Source of the DNA: Luidia sarsii
Taxonomy: Eukaryota > Echinodermata > Asteroidea > Paxillosida > Luidiidae
Direction of reading: 5' to 3'
DNA: 64,000 nucleotides
Assembly (NCBI GenBank): GCA_949987565.1
Contig: OX465110.1
Coordinates: 526,501 to 590,500 of the forward strand
The position numbers were made by a program, and so were the translations under genes. Shown piece by piece: positions 1 to 12,400 of this stretch. Under the pieces are notes generated by a model that had not been told where the DNA came from, made no database searches, and was given only the letters and a program-made list of their open reading frames with translations. Each line of letters begins with the position of its first letter. The first letter of the stretch is position 1.

Positions 1-167
1 ACTTTTTAAGTACTTTAAATAATTTTAGGCATTGTAAAGATTTTTTTGTTATTTAAAAGATACTTTGTAACCTCTTTTCTATTGCTATGCAAATAAATGA
101 TAATTACAATGTTCTCTTTTTTTTTTAGAATGCAGATTGAATTGAAAGAGAATAAAAATGTGCTGAC

Positions 168-755
168 CTCTGGATCCTGTTGGGAGGTAGTGAAGCTGAT
201 GGGAGAGAAGCTGGCATTGATAGTCCTGGGAAAGACCCAGCAGGACTCTTCGCAGTGCTCCGGTGGTACCACTGAGCAGACACTCTCTGGTGGGATGGTC
301 GGTAGAATCCCAGCACCGTGATACAGGACCACGGAGGGTTGATCAGAGGGTTGAGTAGGCTCAGCGGTGGATACCTCATCGGGTGAGTGGTCTTGGTACA
401 CCAGTGGTGAGGTAGGCAGGCTATCCGCCATGATCCATGGTTGGTACAAGGACGTCTTGGCGGTTAGCGATGGTGGGGCTATCGGGGGGGCTTCAGGCAT
501 GCCGGCCGGAGACATTTGGCTCCAGGGGGCTTCTTGAGCTTGCTTGGCGATGCCTTGAAGTTCCACATCCCGAAGGATGGGGGGCGGCTTGGCTGGAGAA
601 GTAGCAGGGCTAGGATCTCGCAGGATGGGACCAGTGATGATTTCATCGGTGGAGGTCGGCGGTGAATTCACCGGCCCGTTGTTGTAGAACACTCCAGTGA
701 TGAAACCCAAGGTCACCATGACTCCCCAACTGGTAAGTTGGTTCAGCAAAGCCAT
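168..755 (-). CDS. 5' exon of an unrecognised proline-rich protein with an N-terminal hydrophobic segment (partial)
   Basis: The frame opens with ATG at 755 on the minus strand and stays open into the left edge region. Residues about 8-25 are hydrophobic (WGVMVTLGFITGVFY) and would fit a signal anchor or a single membrane segment; the remainder is proline-, serine- and threonine-rich and low in complexity. A plausible donor (CCAGAG then GTCAGC) would end the exon at 168 after 196 codons in phase 0. Beyond it the frame becomes AT-rich and lysine-rich, as expected of intron, so the gene probably continues left of the window. The ATG lies about 960 bp from the GINS3 start on the other strand, so the two may share a divergent promoter. 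I do not recognise the family. It could also be a lineage-specific or non-conserved frame; base composition and the head-to-head position argue mildly for a real gene. Confidence 0.5.
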
Positions 756-1715
756 TGCTTTGGTCGTCAGATTTCGAAATTTCGAAGGGTAAAATCGCGA
801 TCGAATTGAGGTCTTAACTCAATAAGGTCAAAACTGGTTCGGGCGGTATGCAAATTGTTTTCGTTCTGTGACGTCAGGAGTGGGCGCACATTTTGAACGC
901 GTGATGACGCAGCGCGCGTGTGTTGCCAGAAGCTAAGAATTAAACGGCTACGTCTGGAAATAACACACAAGTCTACGGGGATTGTCTGTAGCCAGTATAG
1001 CGGCTTCATTAGACCACTGATCTATATGATCCGTGCATTAGGCCATTTTCCAAACCTGGCTTAGGCTTCGGCTCCTGCTTCGTCTCTGTTACTGTTAGTC
1101 ATAAGCTGAAATCACAGGTTGGAGTTCTTTGTTGAAGTTAAAATGTTGCATTCTTTTTCAAAACGCAGTATATTACATAATAAAAAATAAAGCCAAATCT
1201 TCCATTTTCATGTCTTGTTCTTAAAAATGGATGAAAGAAACGGAGACAAAGCCGGAGCCTGAACCTAAGCCGTGTTTTGGACAAGGGCCATGAACTCTTG
1301 TAAGTTGAAGCCGCATCTTGTGACGTCCCTAAAAAAAAAGTTTTAATTATAGAGGAAATTCATATTCATATACGGACGATCACGGGGTTAAGAATCCTGT
1401 CGATGAAAACACCGAGTATATCGTCCAAAGAACGTACAAGATTTTTTGTATTTCGTCTGATTGGACTTTGTGTAGGAACTGTATTACATGTAGGCCAACA
1501 TGTCTAATTTTCTGTGTAAAATAATGTACATTATGTACATTATTAATAATATTATGCGAGACCGCGATTTTGTCCTTGTATTGTTATTAGGGCGCCCTCT
1601 TTTGACAATAGTCTGCGTCCATAATGTCGGGTGTTATAAACACGCTAGGATTGTCTAGGAGCCAGACCTTCCCGCCACTCGTTCAAAACAGAAAAACCGA
1701 TTTTGTTTTGTCAAA
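756..1715. promoter_or_regulatory. Divergent intergenic region between the proline-rich gene and GINS3
   Basis: This 960-bp space separates two start codons on opposite strands, so promoters for both must lie here. The left end (about 780-960) is relatively CpG-rich, with CGCGATCG, TGACGTCA-like and GCGCGCG words, and is the likely core. A MITE occupies 1041-1289. A near-perfect palindrome built on TAATGTACATTA lies at about 1518-1545. No TATA box is obvious at a fixed distance from either ATG. Confidence 0.45.
1041..1289. mobile_element. MITE copy 1 with ~25-bp imperfect terminal inverted repeats
   Basis: The left end starts GGCCATTTTCCAAACC followed by TGGCTTAGG. The reverse complement of the right end starts GGCCCTTGTCCAAAAC followed by ACGGCTTAGG, so the ends are inverted repeats. 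Both subterminal regions carry the related words GGCTCC(T/G)GCTT(C/T)GTCTC. The interior is AT-rich and noncoding. A diverged second copy lies at about 16338-16555, which shows this is a repeat family. No clean target duplication was found. It sits inside the divergent promoter region of GINS3. Confidence 0.7.
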
Positions 1716-3143
1716 ATGACGACTGTCCTAGACACATACACTCGGTTCTCGAGTAGTTCCGATAATTACTACAACATCGAGGATATCCTAGCGTCGCAGG
1801 AGAAAGTCCCGGTGAAAACGGAGCTGCCTCTGTATCGCCTGGGCTTCTTGAACACGAGCTCTGACAGTGAACACATCTTGCCCGGTGCCAAAATGGAGCT
1901 GCCATTTTGGTTAGCAACGGGACTGTGCAGCCGAAAACGAAAGATTGTCAGCGTGGAATTGCCCAAGTCCTACCGTGCTGGTTACCGGGAAATCTTCACA
2001 GCAGACCCCAATGTGGTGGATCTACACAAGATGGGACCGTACTTCTACTCTTTTGGCACCAAACTGCTCTGCTTTAAGACCGTGGAATCAGATGACATTG
2101 CAAGGTCCTTGCTTCAGGTTTGTCAAAGGATTGAAGTGTGTACTTTTGTTTTACTTTTAGCTTCCCTTACTCTGATTGGCCAATTTTCATTACATCATCC
2201 CAAACTTTTTGCTCCTCCGGCACTACAGACAGTGCAGTAGTCAGTACACAGTAAACTGGCAATTTACTTTGTTTTACAAATACAATATTAATTGGAAAGG
2301 TTTAGCTTAAGTAAATATAATTGATGATTGAGGCTCATTCTCATTAATTCTATTTCTAATTTCTTTACCAATTTTTCAATTTAAAATTTAGTGGGCCTGA
2401 CGTTTCGATCCTAGCAAGACCTTTCTCAAAGGCAGAGTGACAAGGACAAAACAGATACAGATTCAATTTGTTCAAAAGTTCCCCCTGTCAGTTTTTCCTT
2501 TGTTTGTTTGAATAAATAAAGTTTTTCTTTAATATGCAAGCCTCGCGTTTAAGGTTTTTTTTTTACCAGCCCACCAGGCTAGTAAATTGAGTTTTTTGCT
2601 AGCCCACAGCAAGTTTTACTAGCCCTGTATAATTAATATTGAATTTAACACAAGGTTATTAATATTAGTTCAAGTAAAACAAATGATTAGTTTTACTTTC
2701 TCATCCCCACCCGCATCATTTTTTGCCGCCACACTGCTGTCTACTTTTTACCAGTCCGCCAGGCTAGCAAAGTGGGTCATTTTACTAGCCCGCAGCTGTT
2801 TTTACTAGACAATGACCATCGGGCTAGTGCTAAGGTCAAGCCCTGAATATGAATGCTATCTTGACTTGAATCCTTCATCTAATCTATCCCACACATTCCA
2901 TTTTCATAGACGTTTGTGGGCCGGTTCCGACGCATCATGGATAATTCCCAGAATGCCCTGAACGATGACGTTTCTAAGCTGACGGCCAAACTGGATGAGA
3001 TGGAGCGATCTCTGTTCAAAGCTGGTCAGGGCAGTCTGAGTGCCTTCCAGCAGTGGGAGACGAGGAAGATGACCAAGATGCTTGCATCCAACATGGTGTC
3101 CAGTCACAGGAAGCGAAAGAGAGCACAGATGGAGGGGGAGTAA
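1716..3143 (+). CDS. GINS3: GINS complex subunit 3 (PSF3), two coding exons
   Basis: Exons are 1716-2117 and 2910-3143, giving 211 residues; the human protein is about 216. The donor follows SLLQ in phase 0 (CAG then GTTTGT) and the acceptor is TTTTCATAG before TFVGRFRRIMD. Diagnostic stretches include ELPFWLATGL, VSVELPKSYRAG, FTADPNVVDLHKMGP with F(Y)SFG after it, and FVGRFRRIMDNSQNA. GINS3 is one of four subunits of the GINS tetramer, which joins CDC45 and MCM2-7 to form the replicative CMG helicase in the nucleus. The protein ends in a short basic tail (RKRKRAQ). The start is chosen because the N terminus aligns with the family and no upstream in-frame ATG is needed. It is head to head with the proline-rich gene and tail to tail with CENPL. 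Confidence 0.97.
2381..2438 (-). repeat. Half copy of the palindromic dispersed family (GAAACGTCAGG repeat)
   Basis: Within the GINS3 intron this carries the characteristic arm: AAATTTAGTGGGCCTGACG, TTTCGATCCTAGCA, then CTTTCTCAAAGGCAGAG. Only one arm is present; fuller palindromic copies are at 17823-18027 and 36224-36412. Confidence 0.8.
2490..2850. repeat. Degenerate dispersed repeat with paired GGCTAG(T/C)AAA words
   Basis: Two related blocks at about 2565-2625 and 2745-2830 share the pattern ACCAG(C/T)CC(A/G)CCAGGCTAG followed by AA, then a T-rich stretch and ACTAGCCC. The blocks are separated by about 120 bp. A SINE-like 3' tail (TCAGTTTTTCCTTTGTTTG) precedes them at about 2488-2515; the same tail recurs near 5563. 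The whole lies in the GINS3 intron. Confidence 0.5.
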
Positions 3144-4549
3144 CTTACTCTGACTCTAACATTATCTGGGCCACGGTTTCCCCTGGAATATTGGGAGTCT
3201 GAGGTGACGACCAATCATTTGCTCAGTAAATGAGTTTTGGTAAACAGTGGATGTGCTATGTTGAGGTTCCACGGGTTACAGATTGGATAGGAACAAATCT
3301 AAAGCACTGTAATACATGCATGCGCATCCTCTACACAGCGGAGCCCTTTGCACATGCACACGAGATAGCACGATTTGGAGATATTTATCCGAGGTGGGCC
3401 ATCAGAAATTTGAGTTAGTTTAAAAGAAGGTATCCTGCTCTGGGAAAGTTTGTGTTTGGGGAAAGGGGTATAGTAGTGGAAAGTGTTTTGTACGTAAATT
3501 CAAAACAACGTGAAGGCTGTCCCAAGATGACTTATCATGCACAATATTACCAATAACTTTAAACTGAAAAGTAGAAAGTATTTACTTAGGAAAAGCTGTG
3601 CCTTTCAGAAAGGTCTCTGATCAAAACACTGCTCTCACTGTCTGAATGTTTGAAAACTTGGAAAACAATGAGTCTTCAGTACAGTCTATCAGGCTGCTTT
3701 GTGGAAGGGTTGTCAAATGTTAAAGATGGCTATTGTATTGAGAATGAAAAATCCATTTCTCAAAAATGTTCCGAGTACAAAAATGACAGATTGGATTCAC
3801 CAATTTAAGATTACAAGATGGCGGACATACAAGTAGAGGACCAAGGACACCAAGGAAGTCATCCATTCATTTTATTAAACAAAATTGCCTTTACTATTCA
3901 TGTACATTAATTTTACAAGAGAAGGGGAAAGGGGTAACTATACAATGTGATCGAACTTTGAAGATTGGAGAGAGGTACCGTCTTAAAAGACATATTTAAA
4001 CCCTTTATAATAAGGGGATTGTATTACATTAATGAAAGTGTGAATAAAATAAACAAATGCATTCCTTTTAGTACCAGTCATGCTTTGTGGGGATGTGTTG
4101 TGCAATTCTTATTTTCCCCTTCAATATTCCAGGGTTTTAACAGGCTTGTGACAACCAAAAATGTGAAATATAAAGTAATTTTCACACCAACGTACACCAA
4201 AAAATAACTTTCAATAACTTAACCTACAATAAAAATGTATGATAAAGAAAGGCATTGGACAGGTCATTCTTTATTGTCGTCAAAGCCTCAAACTCATCCA
4301 AAATGTGTTTTATGGAGCAGGCTATACATGTATTCAAGACATTTACCAACGAACGCAGTACTGCAGTTAAGATTTTGTACAACAATTTAAAAATATACTA
4401 ATTGTCATTATCATGCATGGAGATTCCTACAAATAGTTATTCACCGGCCAATGGTCCTTCGAATTGTTGGTCCCTCATGTACACATTTTTTTAGTACATG
4501 TACATGGTTTCTGTTTCCATGGCAATGACAGGCACACTGGTGTTGTGGC
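3144..4549. other. Convergent 3' region between GINS3 and CENPL
   Basis: No gene is seen here. GINS3 and CENPL end tail to tail across this 1.4 kb. An AATAAA run at about 4043-4048 could serve GINS3. On the minus strand, AATAAA (plus-strand TTTATT near 4269) would give CENPL a 3' UTR of about 280 nt. A block at about 3172-3240 resembles one in a NECAB intron at about 18797-18860 (GGTTTCC(C)CTGGAAT followed by a diverged CAGTAAA), suggesting an old dispersed repeat. Confidence 0.5.
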
Positions 4550-7500
4550 TCAGGGAATTTTGCAAAAATTGCTGACAGCGAGTTCAGTCACGTGCTCCAG
4601 AACCGCATGAATGCCGTTCTCAGAGAGAATCTGCAATGAATTAAAAACAAACAAAACAAAAATAAAAATATGGGCTAAAGCCTAATGTCAATAAAACCTG
4701 AATATTAAAACCTGGATCAGTTAAAAAAAGAAATGGAAATAAATCAACCTTTTTATCAAATTGTTTCTGCCTTTGAGAAAGGTCCTACTAGAATAAAAAA
4801 TCCTCTCAAATTTGGAGATTATTCGACTGTCAATGTCATAAAATCATAAAATGTTCTTTAATAACAATATGACAGGTTGTAGAGAAATCAAACCACCTGT
4901 GAATTTTAACCCTTCAGCCACACTGGACGTGACATAGTACATGTACTAGTAGACAGCACTTACTTTAAGTCTGCCCTCTGAGCCAATGTAGACAAGTGTT
5001 GTACCAATTCTGGATAGTCTTAGAGCCTACAAAAGACAAGACAAAAATAAAATGAGGGGAATAAAATGGGATAGATACAGGAGTTTAATATTCCCATGGA
5101 AAGTAGCTATTGCTTCATGGAACTTAGGTTACCATGATAATAATCTCTGACTACCCAGCAAAATTTGACATTAGTGTTTTTTTTGGGTATATTTATAATC
5201 AGAAACAAATTTGAAGTTTTCCTGCTTTTAAGAAACTCAAAGGTACCACATGTGCTAGGTTCAACACATCAGGGCCAGGCTCTTGAAATAACTGACAGAA
5301 TAAACTTGATCCACCATTACACGAGTCAATGACAGTGACTTACATTTCACAAGTTATGATTGTGAGGAAATGTTACTTATACTGATGGATGCTCTACTCA
5401 CCGAGAGATGAATTTTGAAGTGATGGAAGAAATGAGCCTCAATGGCCTTGATGAAAGCCGCTACCTCTTCCTCAGAAAAGTCAGCAGACTCGTTGTCATG
5501 GATACTGCAATGAAACCAAACAAATCAGATAGACTTTCTTTTTTAATTGCTTAAAAGTTTCCTGTCAGTTTTTCCTTTATTTGTTTGATTTCAAGATAGA
5601 CTTTAATAGAATTCCAAACCCTCTCTCTCTGTCCCTTCCTCTCCCTCTCAAAATGAACAGGGAAGTAGGGGAGTGCAGAATCTTTCTGGATACATACGAT
5701 CTTACTGGATGCCTTACCTGTCCCATAATGTCTTAGCATCTCCAGCCTCTATAGTCAGTGTGATGTGATTCAAGCCTTCAATGTCCTTAGGCACGGAGTA
5801 TAGCAGCTCAACATCCTTTGATTTGTCTCCTAATGATGGGAACAAATAACAGAGAAAAGGGTTTCAGGTTCAAATCCCGGTCCAGTCATAAGTTTTGGTA
5901 AAGTTTTCTTTGCCAATTGTTCAATTTGTTGAAACATTCCAAGTCAGTTTCCCTTTGTTTATTTGACTTGTTTGCTACGTCATTATTTCAGAGAAAGGGG
6001 GGTCAAAACAAAGAGGAAACACATACAACGTTATTGCACTGACACGGTGATATTATCTCACTGCACATTAATACCAGACACTGACCAATGACCACTGACC
6101 TGTAGATGAGCCAGCCCACATGGACACCATCCAGACCAATGCCATGGGGTTAAAGGTCATCCTCTTGATGTGGCAGTCAAACTGGGTCTGTAAGATTGCA
6201 AAAAAGGCAAAGATATTAAGTAGTAACATATGACTTCATTTTCTTGCTCCTCAGAATTGCAAGTTACATTAAGATCTTGGGGAATCGATGGTGGAGGTAT
6301 CTTCGGGGAAAAATAAGGAATAGGTCCAAGCGACAGTTCAAGATCTGGAATCAACTCCCAGCACCCAGGTAAACAGCAACTCATATACCGGTACCCTTTG
6401 TGTAAGTTGCTCTTAGAAGATATGTTACAGGAGATACTTTGGTAGCTCTTCTTTTGTAATCAAACCCTGACACACATGAACAATATCGCTTGAGTTTCAG
6501 TCCCTTCTGATGTGTTGTCTAAACTTAATAGTAAATAATCTAAATGTATTATCTGGAGATTTCAAACTGTAAATTCTTCATGGGCCTTTTCAGTCATCCT
6601 TTTGTTGTTTCTGTTTCCATCTCACCGACAAATTAAATGTTGTCACAAAGGCAGAGGAAAGCTGCTGTTCACTTTGAATTTTCTCCTGTCGTGCCTCTCA
6701 ACTGACCTGCAACCATGAGATGACATAGCGTGTGACTGCTGCTGTTCCCTTGACTAACAGCACAGGCAGCATGGTCAGTCTATCATCCAGCCCATCCTGA
6801 TGCACCGACCCCACAGAGCACAGAACAGCATTACAGATGACCTTGGCACTGACCCCTCTGCCTTGACCTTTGGCCTTTATGGTCAGCTCCACTGCTTGCG
6901 GGTCGACTGCATGGGGAGGGAGAAGAAGACTCCATTTCGTTATTTTGAAGAGGTTATGGTTTGTTGAATCCAGCTTCGCGTCTGTCTATACTCACTGGCT
7001 AGGCTTCACATTATACACAAGTCTATGGAAGACACTACCCAGCCACTACCAAACCTTGTGAGTTATTAGTTCAAGCACATTCAATCATACAATTCAGTCA
7101 TACACACTGCTCGCTGAATGTCTGCAAGGGCACAAGGTTTGCTGAACTCATTCTTCTGTTTACATTCCCACATTTACAATAAGACAAATAGGTTGGGGAC
7201 AAATAATCTGTTGACAACAGATCATAAGTCTGTGAATGGAGAGAAGTAGATGGTCTGTGTGCAGTACCTGAGGAAGTGGCCAATCCTTTGAGAATGCTGA
7301 AGATGGCTCTGTCACCAATCTCACTCTTCATATCAACACCAATACCCTTGTGAGATTCCTGTATGGAAAGACAAACATTGTGATTTTTAAGGGGAAAAGG
7401 TCAAAATGGCTTGGCGGCTTTTTGGTGACATTTTATGAGGCAATCATAAAAGGAGTGACTTCAAAGGGGCTGAAATGCTGAGAATTCCACTAAGAAAAGA

Positions 7501-8426
7501 TTAAGCAAAACACGGTTTTCATATCAAAGTATATGGCAGGATAATGACCTCCGAGTGACCAGAGACTGACAGGAAAGCTAATCATGAAGCTAAGGCAGTC
7601 AAATCAGTTCAGGGCCCAGCAAGCCAATTAGTTGCACTTACTGCTTGTAAGGCAGCAGACAGATGTCTGGAGTACTTCTTGAGAGCGGCTGCAGTGTGCT
7701 GGAAGTGATGGAGTGGAGTCACCTGATACACATGCCAGGTTTTATTGGTAAGCTGCTTCAGGGAGTGGGCATCGTTGGATAGTTGAGCTGGTGTCCTCTC
7801 AAGTCGACCCTTACCTACGAAGATAACGGGGGAAAATTCATCTGAACACCACATCATGAGATGAAGATGGAACAGTGTCTGATACCAAATGTGTCTGACA
7901 TTGAATTATAATTACTTCAGAACTGTGATGCATGAATGATAATGCATGGCGTTGTAAATGTTATGCCACTACCGACAAACAAGACAGGATATCAGTCAAA
8001 ATATTGATTTGCGGAATCAATCCCCACAGGCCTTGCAAATAATGTGATCATTTTCAGATCCACAATCTTGGCTTTTTTCAACAGCATAACATGATCACTT
8101 GAATATTGGCCTTTATGTAATAATACAGGAACCATTGGTCTTTCTTCTTTCGGCATGGTCCTGCTCAGATCAAAATTTCCTCTCAACATTTGAGAAATAT
8201 TCTCTTCTTGAGAGAACTTGACAGAGCCTCTCCTGCTACTTGTATGGTGACAGTCCTAGTTCCTACCATGAAGCTTCCTTGATTTGGGCGTTTTTGTGTA
8301 CGGCGTATGTCTCCTGGTAGGCCATGCTTTCCTTCGACCACTTGGTCCAATCCCTCGACCAAGGGTAGAATTACTGCTATCAAAATGCACAACCTGAGAC
8401 GGAGGTGTGTGCGTGGTTGATGCCAT
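4550..8426 (-). CDS. CENPL: Centromere protein L, nine coding exons
   Basis: Exons in transcript order are 8426-8267, 7814-7642, 7358-7268, 6906-6707, 6187-6100, 5829-5718, 5504-5402, 5026-4964 and 4630-4550. They join in phase without stops to 356 residues; human CENP-L has about 344. Recognisable segments are TWHVYQVTPLHHF (exon 2), FDCHIKRMTFNPMALVWMVS (exon 5), AGDAKTLWDR (exon 6), and AHFFHHFKIHLSALRLSRI across exons 7-8, all matching the family's conserved C-terminal half. CENP-L pairs with CENP-N in the constitutive centromere-associated network and helps read CENP-A nucleosomes. The initiator ATG lies directly after an acceptor (TTTTCCCCAG), so the 5' UTR is on a separate exon. It is divergent with CTDP1. 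Single-residue boundary errors are possible. Confidence 0.93.
5855..5990 (+). repeat. 3' portion of the tRNA-derived SINE
   Basis: The box-B-like word GGTTCAAATCCCGGTCCAGTC is followed by the family tail (TTTGGTAAAGTTTTCTTTGCC, then AAGTCAGTTTCCCTTTGTTT). The 5' tRNA-like half is missing, so this is a truncated copy in a CENPL intron. Fuller copies are at 18905, 20885 and 59110. Confidence 0.55.
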
Positions 8427-9408
8427 CTGGGGAAAAGAAAAATGAAGTCAGAATTTAAAGTTCCAAACCAAATATGCATGATATTATATTATTAAATGTA
8501 TGTTTATTATTAGTTATTATTTCATCAATGAAAGCAATTTAAAAGTGAATTCGAAAAAAAAGTACTAACTACTATTATTTACTTTTTATTATTACTATTT
8601 ATTACTTTATTATTACTATTATTTTATTAAATACTTGTTGTACAAATTAGTAGTAAGTACTACATTACTAGTTGGAAGTGCTTTTTAATGTTATATTTTA
8701 AACTATATAGATTCAATTAAGTCGGAGCAACTCACTGTTTTTCCATTTATTTTTACCTTCTCGTCTCTAGACTCTATTCACAATTCAACACTCTTGTAAG
8801 CTAGTTTTACTGGTAAATAGGGGCCCAGGGCACAGATCCTAGTAACAGAGGGGACCGATGGTATAGGCCCTGTTTACGACTCTAAGTCAGTAAGACTAGA
8901 CTAAGGGTCCACTACCATAAAAACAGCTGTTCGTGGCCAAGTTACTCGGACTTTTTCGGACTAACATCAGTGATTAGTTCCACTCTCGAAAAAGGTAAAA
9001 AAGACTTGTTATATACTTACAGATGAAGTCTTTCCCGGTGGAGAATTACAGAGGCGATATATGAATACCCAAACAAGTGAAATTATGCATCGTTTTCGAC
9101 CGAGTAATCAAGTTCGGTTCTTGAAAGTGTTACCATCACAATCGCAGCGTAAACATACTGCGCATGAAACGGCCGTCGGTTTTAAAATTTGCGCGTTACT
9201 CTTCGTTTGTTAGTCTTCTTCAACGAATAATGTCCAATCACGTTATTGTATATTGTATATTAAAATTTATTCTTTCCAGCTCAAGTATACTAACAAAATT
9301 CAAAACTATGTCTAAAATATAATTTGTTAAATTAAATATTATTTTGAGCGCAAAATCCAATTCTACATCACTATTTGTCAAAAATGATGGAAGCGCGGTA
9401 GAATCAAG
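8427..9408. promoter_or_regulatory. CENPL 5' UTR intron, exon and shared CENPL/CTDP1 promoter
   Basis: On the minus strand a donor TCT then GTAAGTATA ends a likely CENPL 5' UTR exon at 9021; the matching acceptor is just before the ATG at 8426. The stretch 9060-9400 would then be the shared core of two divergent promoters. It holds CCAAT words (about 9234, 9357), an NRF1-like half site (CTGCGCATG near 9157) and no obvious TATA box. The intronic stretch 8480-8720 is extremely AT-rich and looks like simple-sequence drift. Confidence 0.6.
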
Positions 9409-12400
9409 ATGGCGGAAAATTTAATGGAATTTTGTCTTCCCAGCGAAAATATTTGCAAAATTATCAAATTGAAGGTGAAAACGAAAGCAACAGTATCTAA
9501 AGGCTCCATCATTGCGACCTATGTACTACATAGCGAAGGACAAGTCGAAAATGAGGACAGCGATGCGCTCAAATTCAAGTCGGAACACTTCGGAACCGTT
9601 GAAGAATTGCTTGTTAAGGAGGGAGATCTGATCCATCCAGGGTAGGCTTTTAAGTTGCACACTCCACCTGTTCATCCTTAACTTAACATGTTTTACCCTA
9701 GCAGATTCTTCAAGCATCTGCATCTACTCTGAAGGAAATTGAAGTACTTCAGAAAATACTGCACAATACTAAATTCTGCTCATATTTTTCAGGAATTTTG
9801 TTTTCAGTCGTATTTGCCAGACAATTTATCACGAAATTGATGCTGTTATTTACATTATGGGGTGCATTATGTCCAGAAGTGGGGGCGCTGTTTGGAAAAA
9901 AAAAATCAATCAAAAAGTTTGATTTTTGTAAATTTTCAGGAGATGGAAATACTGCCATGGTTAAAAGTATTGAATAACATTTATGAAGGTGATTAAGAGG
10001 GTTAACTTATGAAAGCAATGATCAAGCCAGGCATAGAATTATTAGAAACTTTACTCTAGAAACTAAGATTAAGAAAGGGGACAATCACAATGTCAATGGA
10101 CATAAACATAAAGTACTGTACTTCTTACTTAGCCAAGACTATAAAAATCTTAAGCATTTTCATTGTTTTTATAAAATACATGATAAAATGGAACTTTTCT
10201 CAGACAAGATTCTGTAGCATCTGATTCAACTTTAAATTACAATAATTACCAAATCATCACTTTTTGACAATAAATTGCCATTTATGAATCACCATTATTA
10301 TTTTCTTTATAGAATGGCCATTATGAAGGTATCGAGCTGTTCCCATCCCACTGTCATGAAGGACATGTGTGCAGAATGTGGAGCTGATCTCAGAGAGTGA
10401 GATAATGAACTATTATTCCCGTCTATGTATAATTGAAATACCAGTCGTAAATTCAACAATGGCATAATCATTCTAATCATGACAGAGCCAAAAGAGCAAT
10501 GAATGAAATTTGTTTTCCTTGTTGATTGTTTTGTTTGTTAGAGCACAAGGATTGCCAGGGCAACGGCGTCAATCAACCACAGCCTCTGTTGCCATGGTGC
10601 ACAGTATCCCAGAGTTACAAGTCAGCAAAGAGGTGAGGTCATCGTTCACCCTGGTCATTTTCTTATCGGCGCATTAACTCAAAGAATCAACATCTTACAG
10701 ATATGTATGAGCTGCAGTTAAGCTGAAAAAGTTTGGTAATGCAAAAATGTGCCAAATGGGGCTGCATTTCCACCCTACCAGCTATTTCACCCTTAAAAAA
10801 AAATGCTGCTAGGTTCCTAACATGAGAATCTGGAACTAAATTTAATATCTTTCTTCACCTTTCTTTTAGGAAGCATATCGTCTGGCCAAGTTGGATGAGC
10901 AACGTCTACTCAAGAATCGCAAGCTGGTGCTTGTCGTTGACCTTGATCAAACCATCATCCACACCACTATGGACAATGTTGCACCCGATCTGCCTGTATG
11001 TAATCCTAGCAGTGGGTAACAGAACCTTAGCAAGAAGGCTAAGACCTTGCACTTTCTAAGACTCGTGTGAATCTAACACTTAACAGGCTAGTTTACCCTC
11101 CTATAGTCCATTCACTGTAAGAAGGGCTCAAGTAAGTTCATAGCACCAGTCTGTACTGGTATTCATGTGGCCACGTAGAAATTGGTATCACTATTAACTG
11201 ATAAGTGATAACAAGTCCTTATATGCCAGCTGTGGGTGGACTGGAGGAGAAACATGCCATAGCAATGAGACCGAGTTCACAGCCTGACTGTGGCAAGACA
11301 GTAACTCTTCTTCTCGAGCACATTACAGTTCTCATTGGCTTCAAGATTTAGCCTGTACCAAGAGATGTACCAATGCAAAGATAACAAAATGTGGAGTTTG
11401 CTTCCAAAACTTCCAAATGACTGGGGCACTTTTCATTTTTAACAATCAAGCAAAAAGTGTTAGCAAAACCGAAATTGGAGCTTAGTGATTAAGACCAATA
11501 TAGTTTCAAAAGATAGGCAACGTGCTATTGTAAAACTGAACCCCCACGTCTTGTTCCCAACCTCTGCAGGATGTTTGCCACTTCCAGCTATGGGGCAAAG
11601 GGCCACAGCTGCCTTGGTACCACACTAAGATGCGTCCAGGATACTACTCCTTCCTTGAGAAGGCCTCTAGCCTCTATGAGCTTCACATCTTCACCATGGG
11701 AGCACGTCTGTATGCTCACACCATTGCTTCCTACCTAGACCCTCAGAAGAAGTTCTTCTCTCACAGGATCCTGTCCAGGGATGAGTGCTTCGATCCCAAC
11801 TCCAAGACAGCCAACTTGAGGTTTGTCCTTTAGCACCATTGGAAACATCAGGCGAAGTCAATTTTATAGATTTGCATTTTAGTCATTTAATCACTATGCA
11901 GTTGGTGCCATTTTTATATCGCTTGAGTTTGTGACGTCTCAGCATTTTTCGAAATCTAGCCTGATGGTTTATGAAAGAATCATTTGATTTGATTCCTTAA
12001 TTCATTCTATCCCATGCAGGTCTATATTCCCTTGCGGTGACAACATGGTGGTGATCATTGATGACCGTGATGACGTATGGAGCTACGCCCCTAACCTGAT
12101 AGTGGTCCCGCCCTACAAATACTTTGAAGGCACCGGAGACATCAACTCCCCACCAGGACTGAAAGACTTCAAGGCACCCATTGGCATCACGAAGCCACCT
12201 GAGAAAGATGTGGAAGAGTCTGAGGTTGAGGAGTCAGACACTGGAGGATCTAAAGGAGCCTCAGATTCACAGAAGCAAACTCTGCAAGCTGAGGAGGTGT
12301 CCTCATCGGTGGACAAGAACGGAGACAAGCCCACTTCAGAGCACCTCCCCAAAGCTGAAGTGGAGCTAGGAAAAGATGGTGACGGCAACACCAAAACAAA

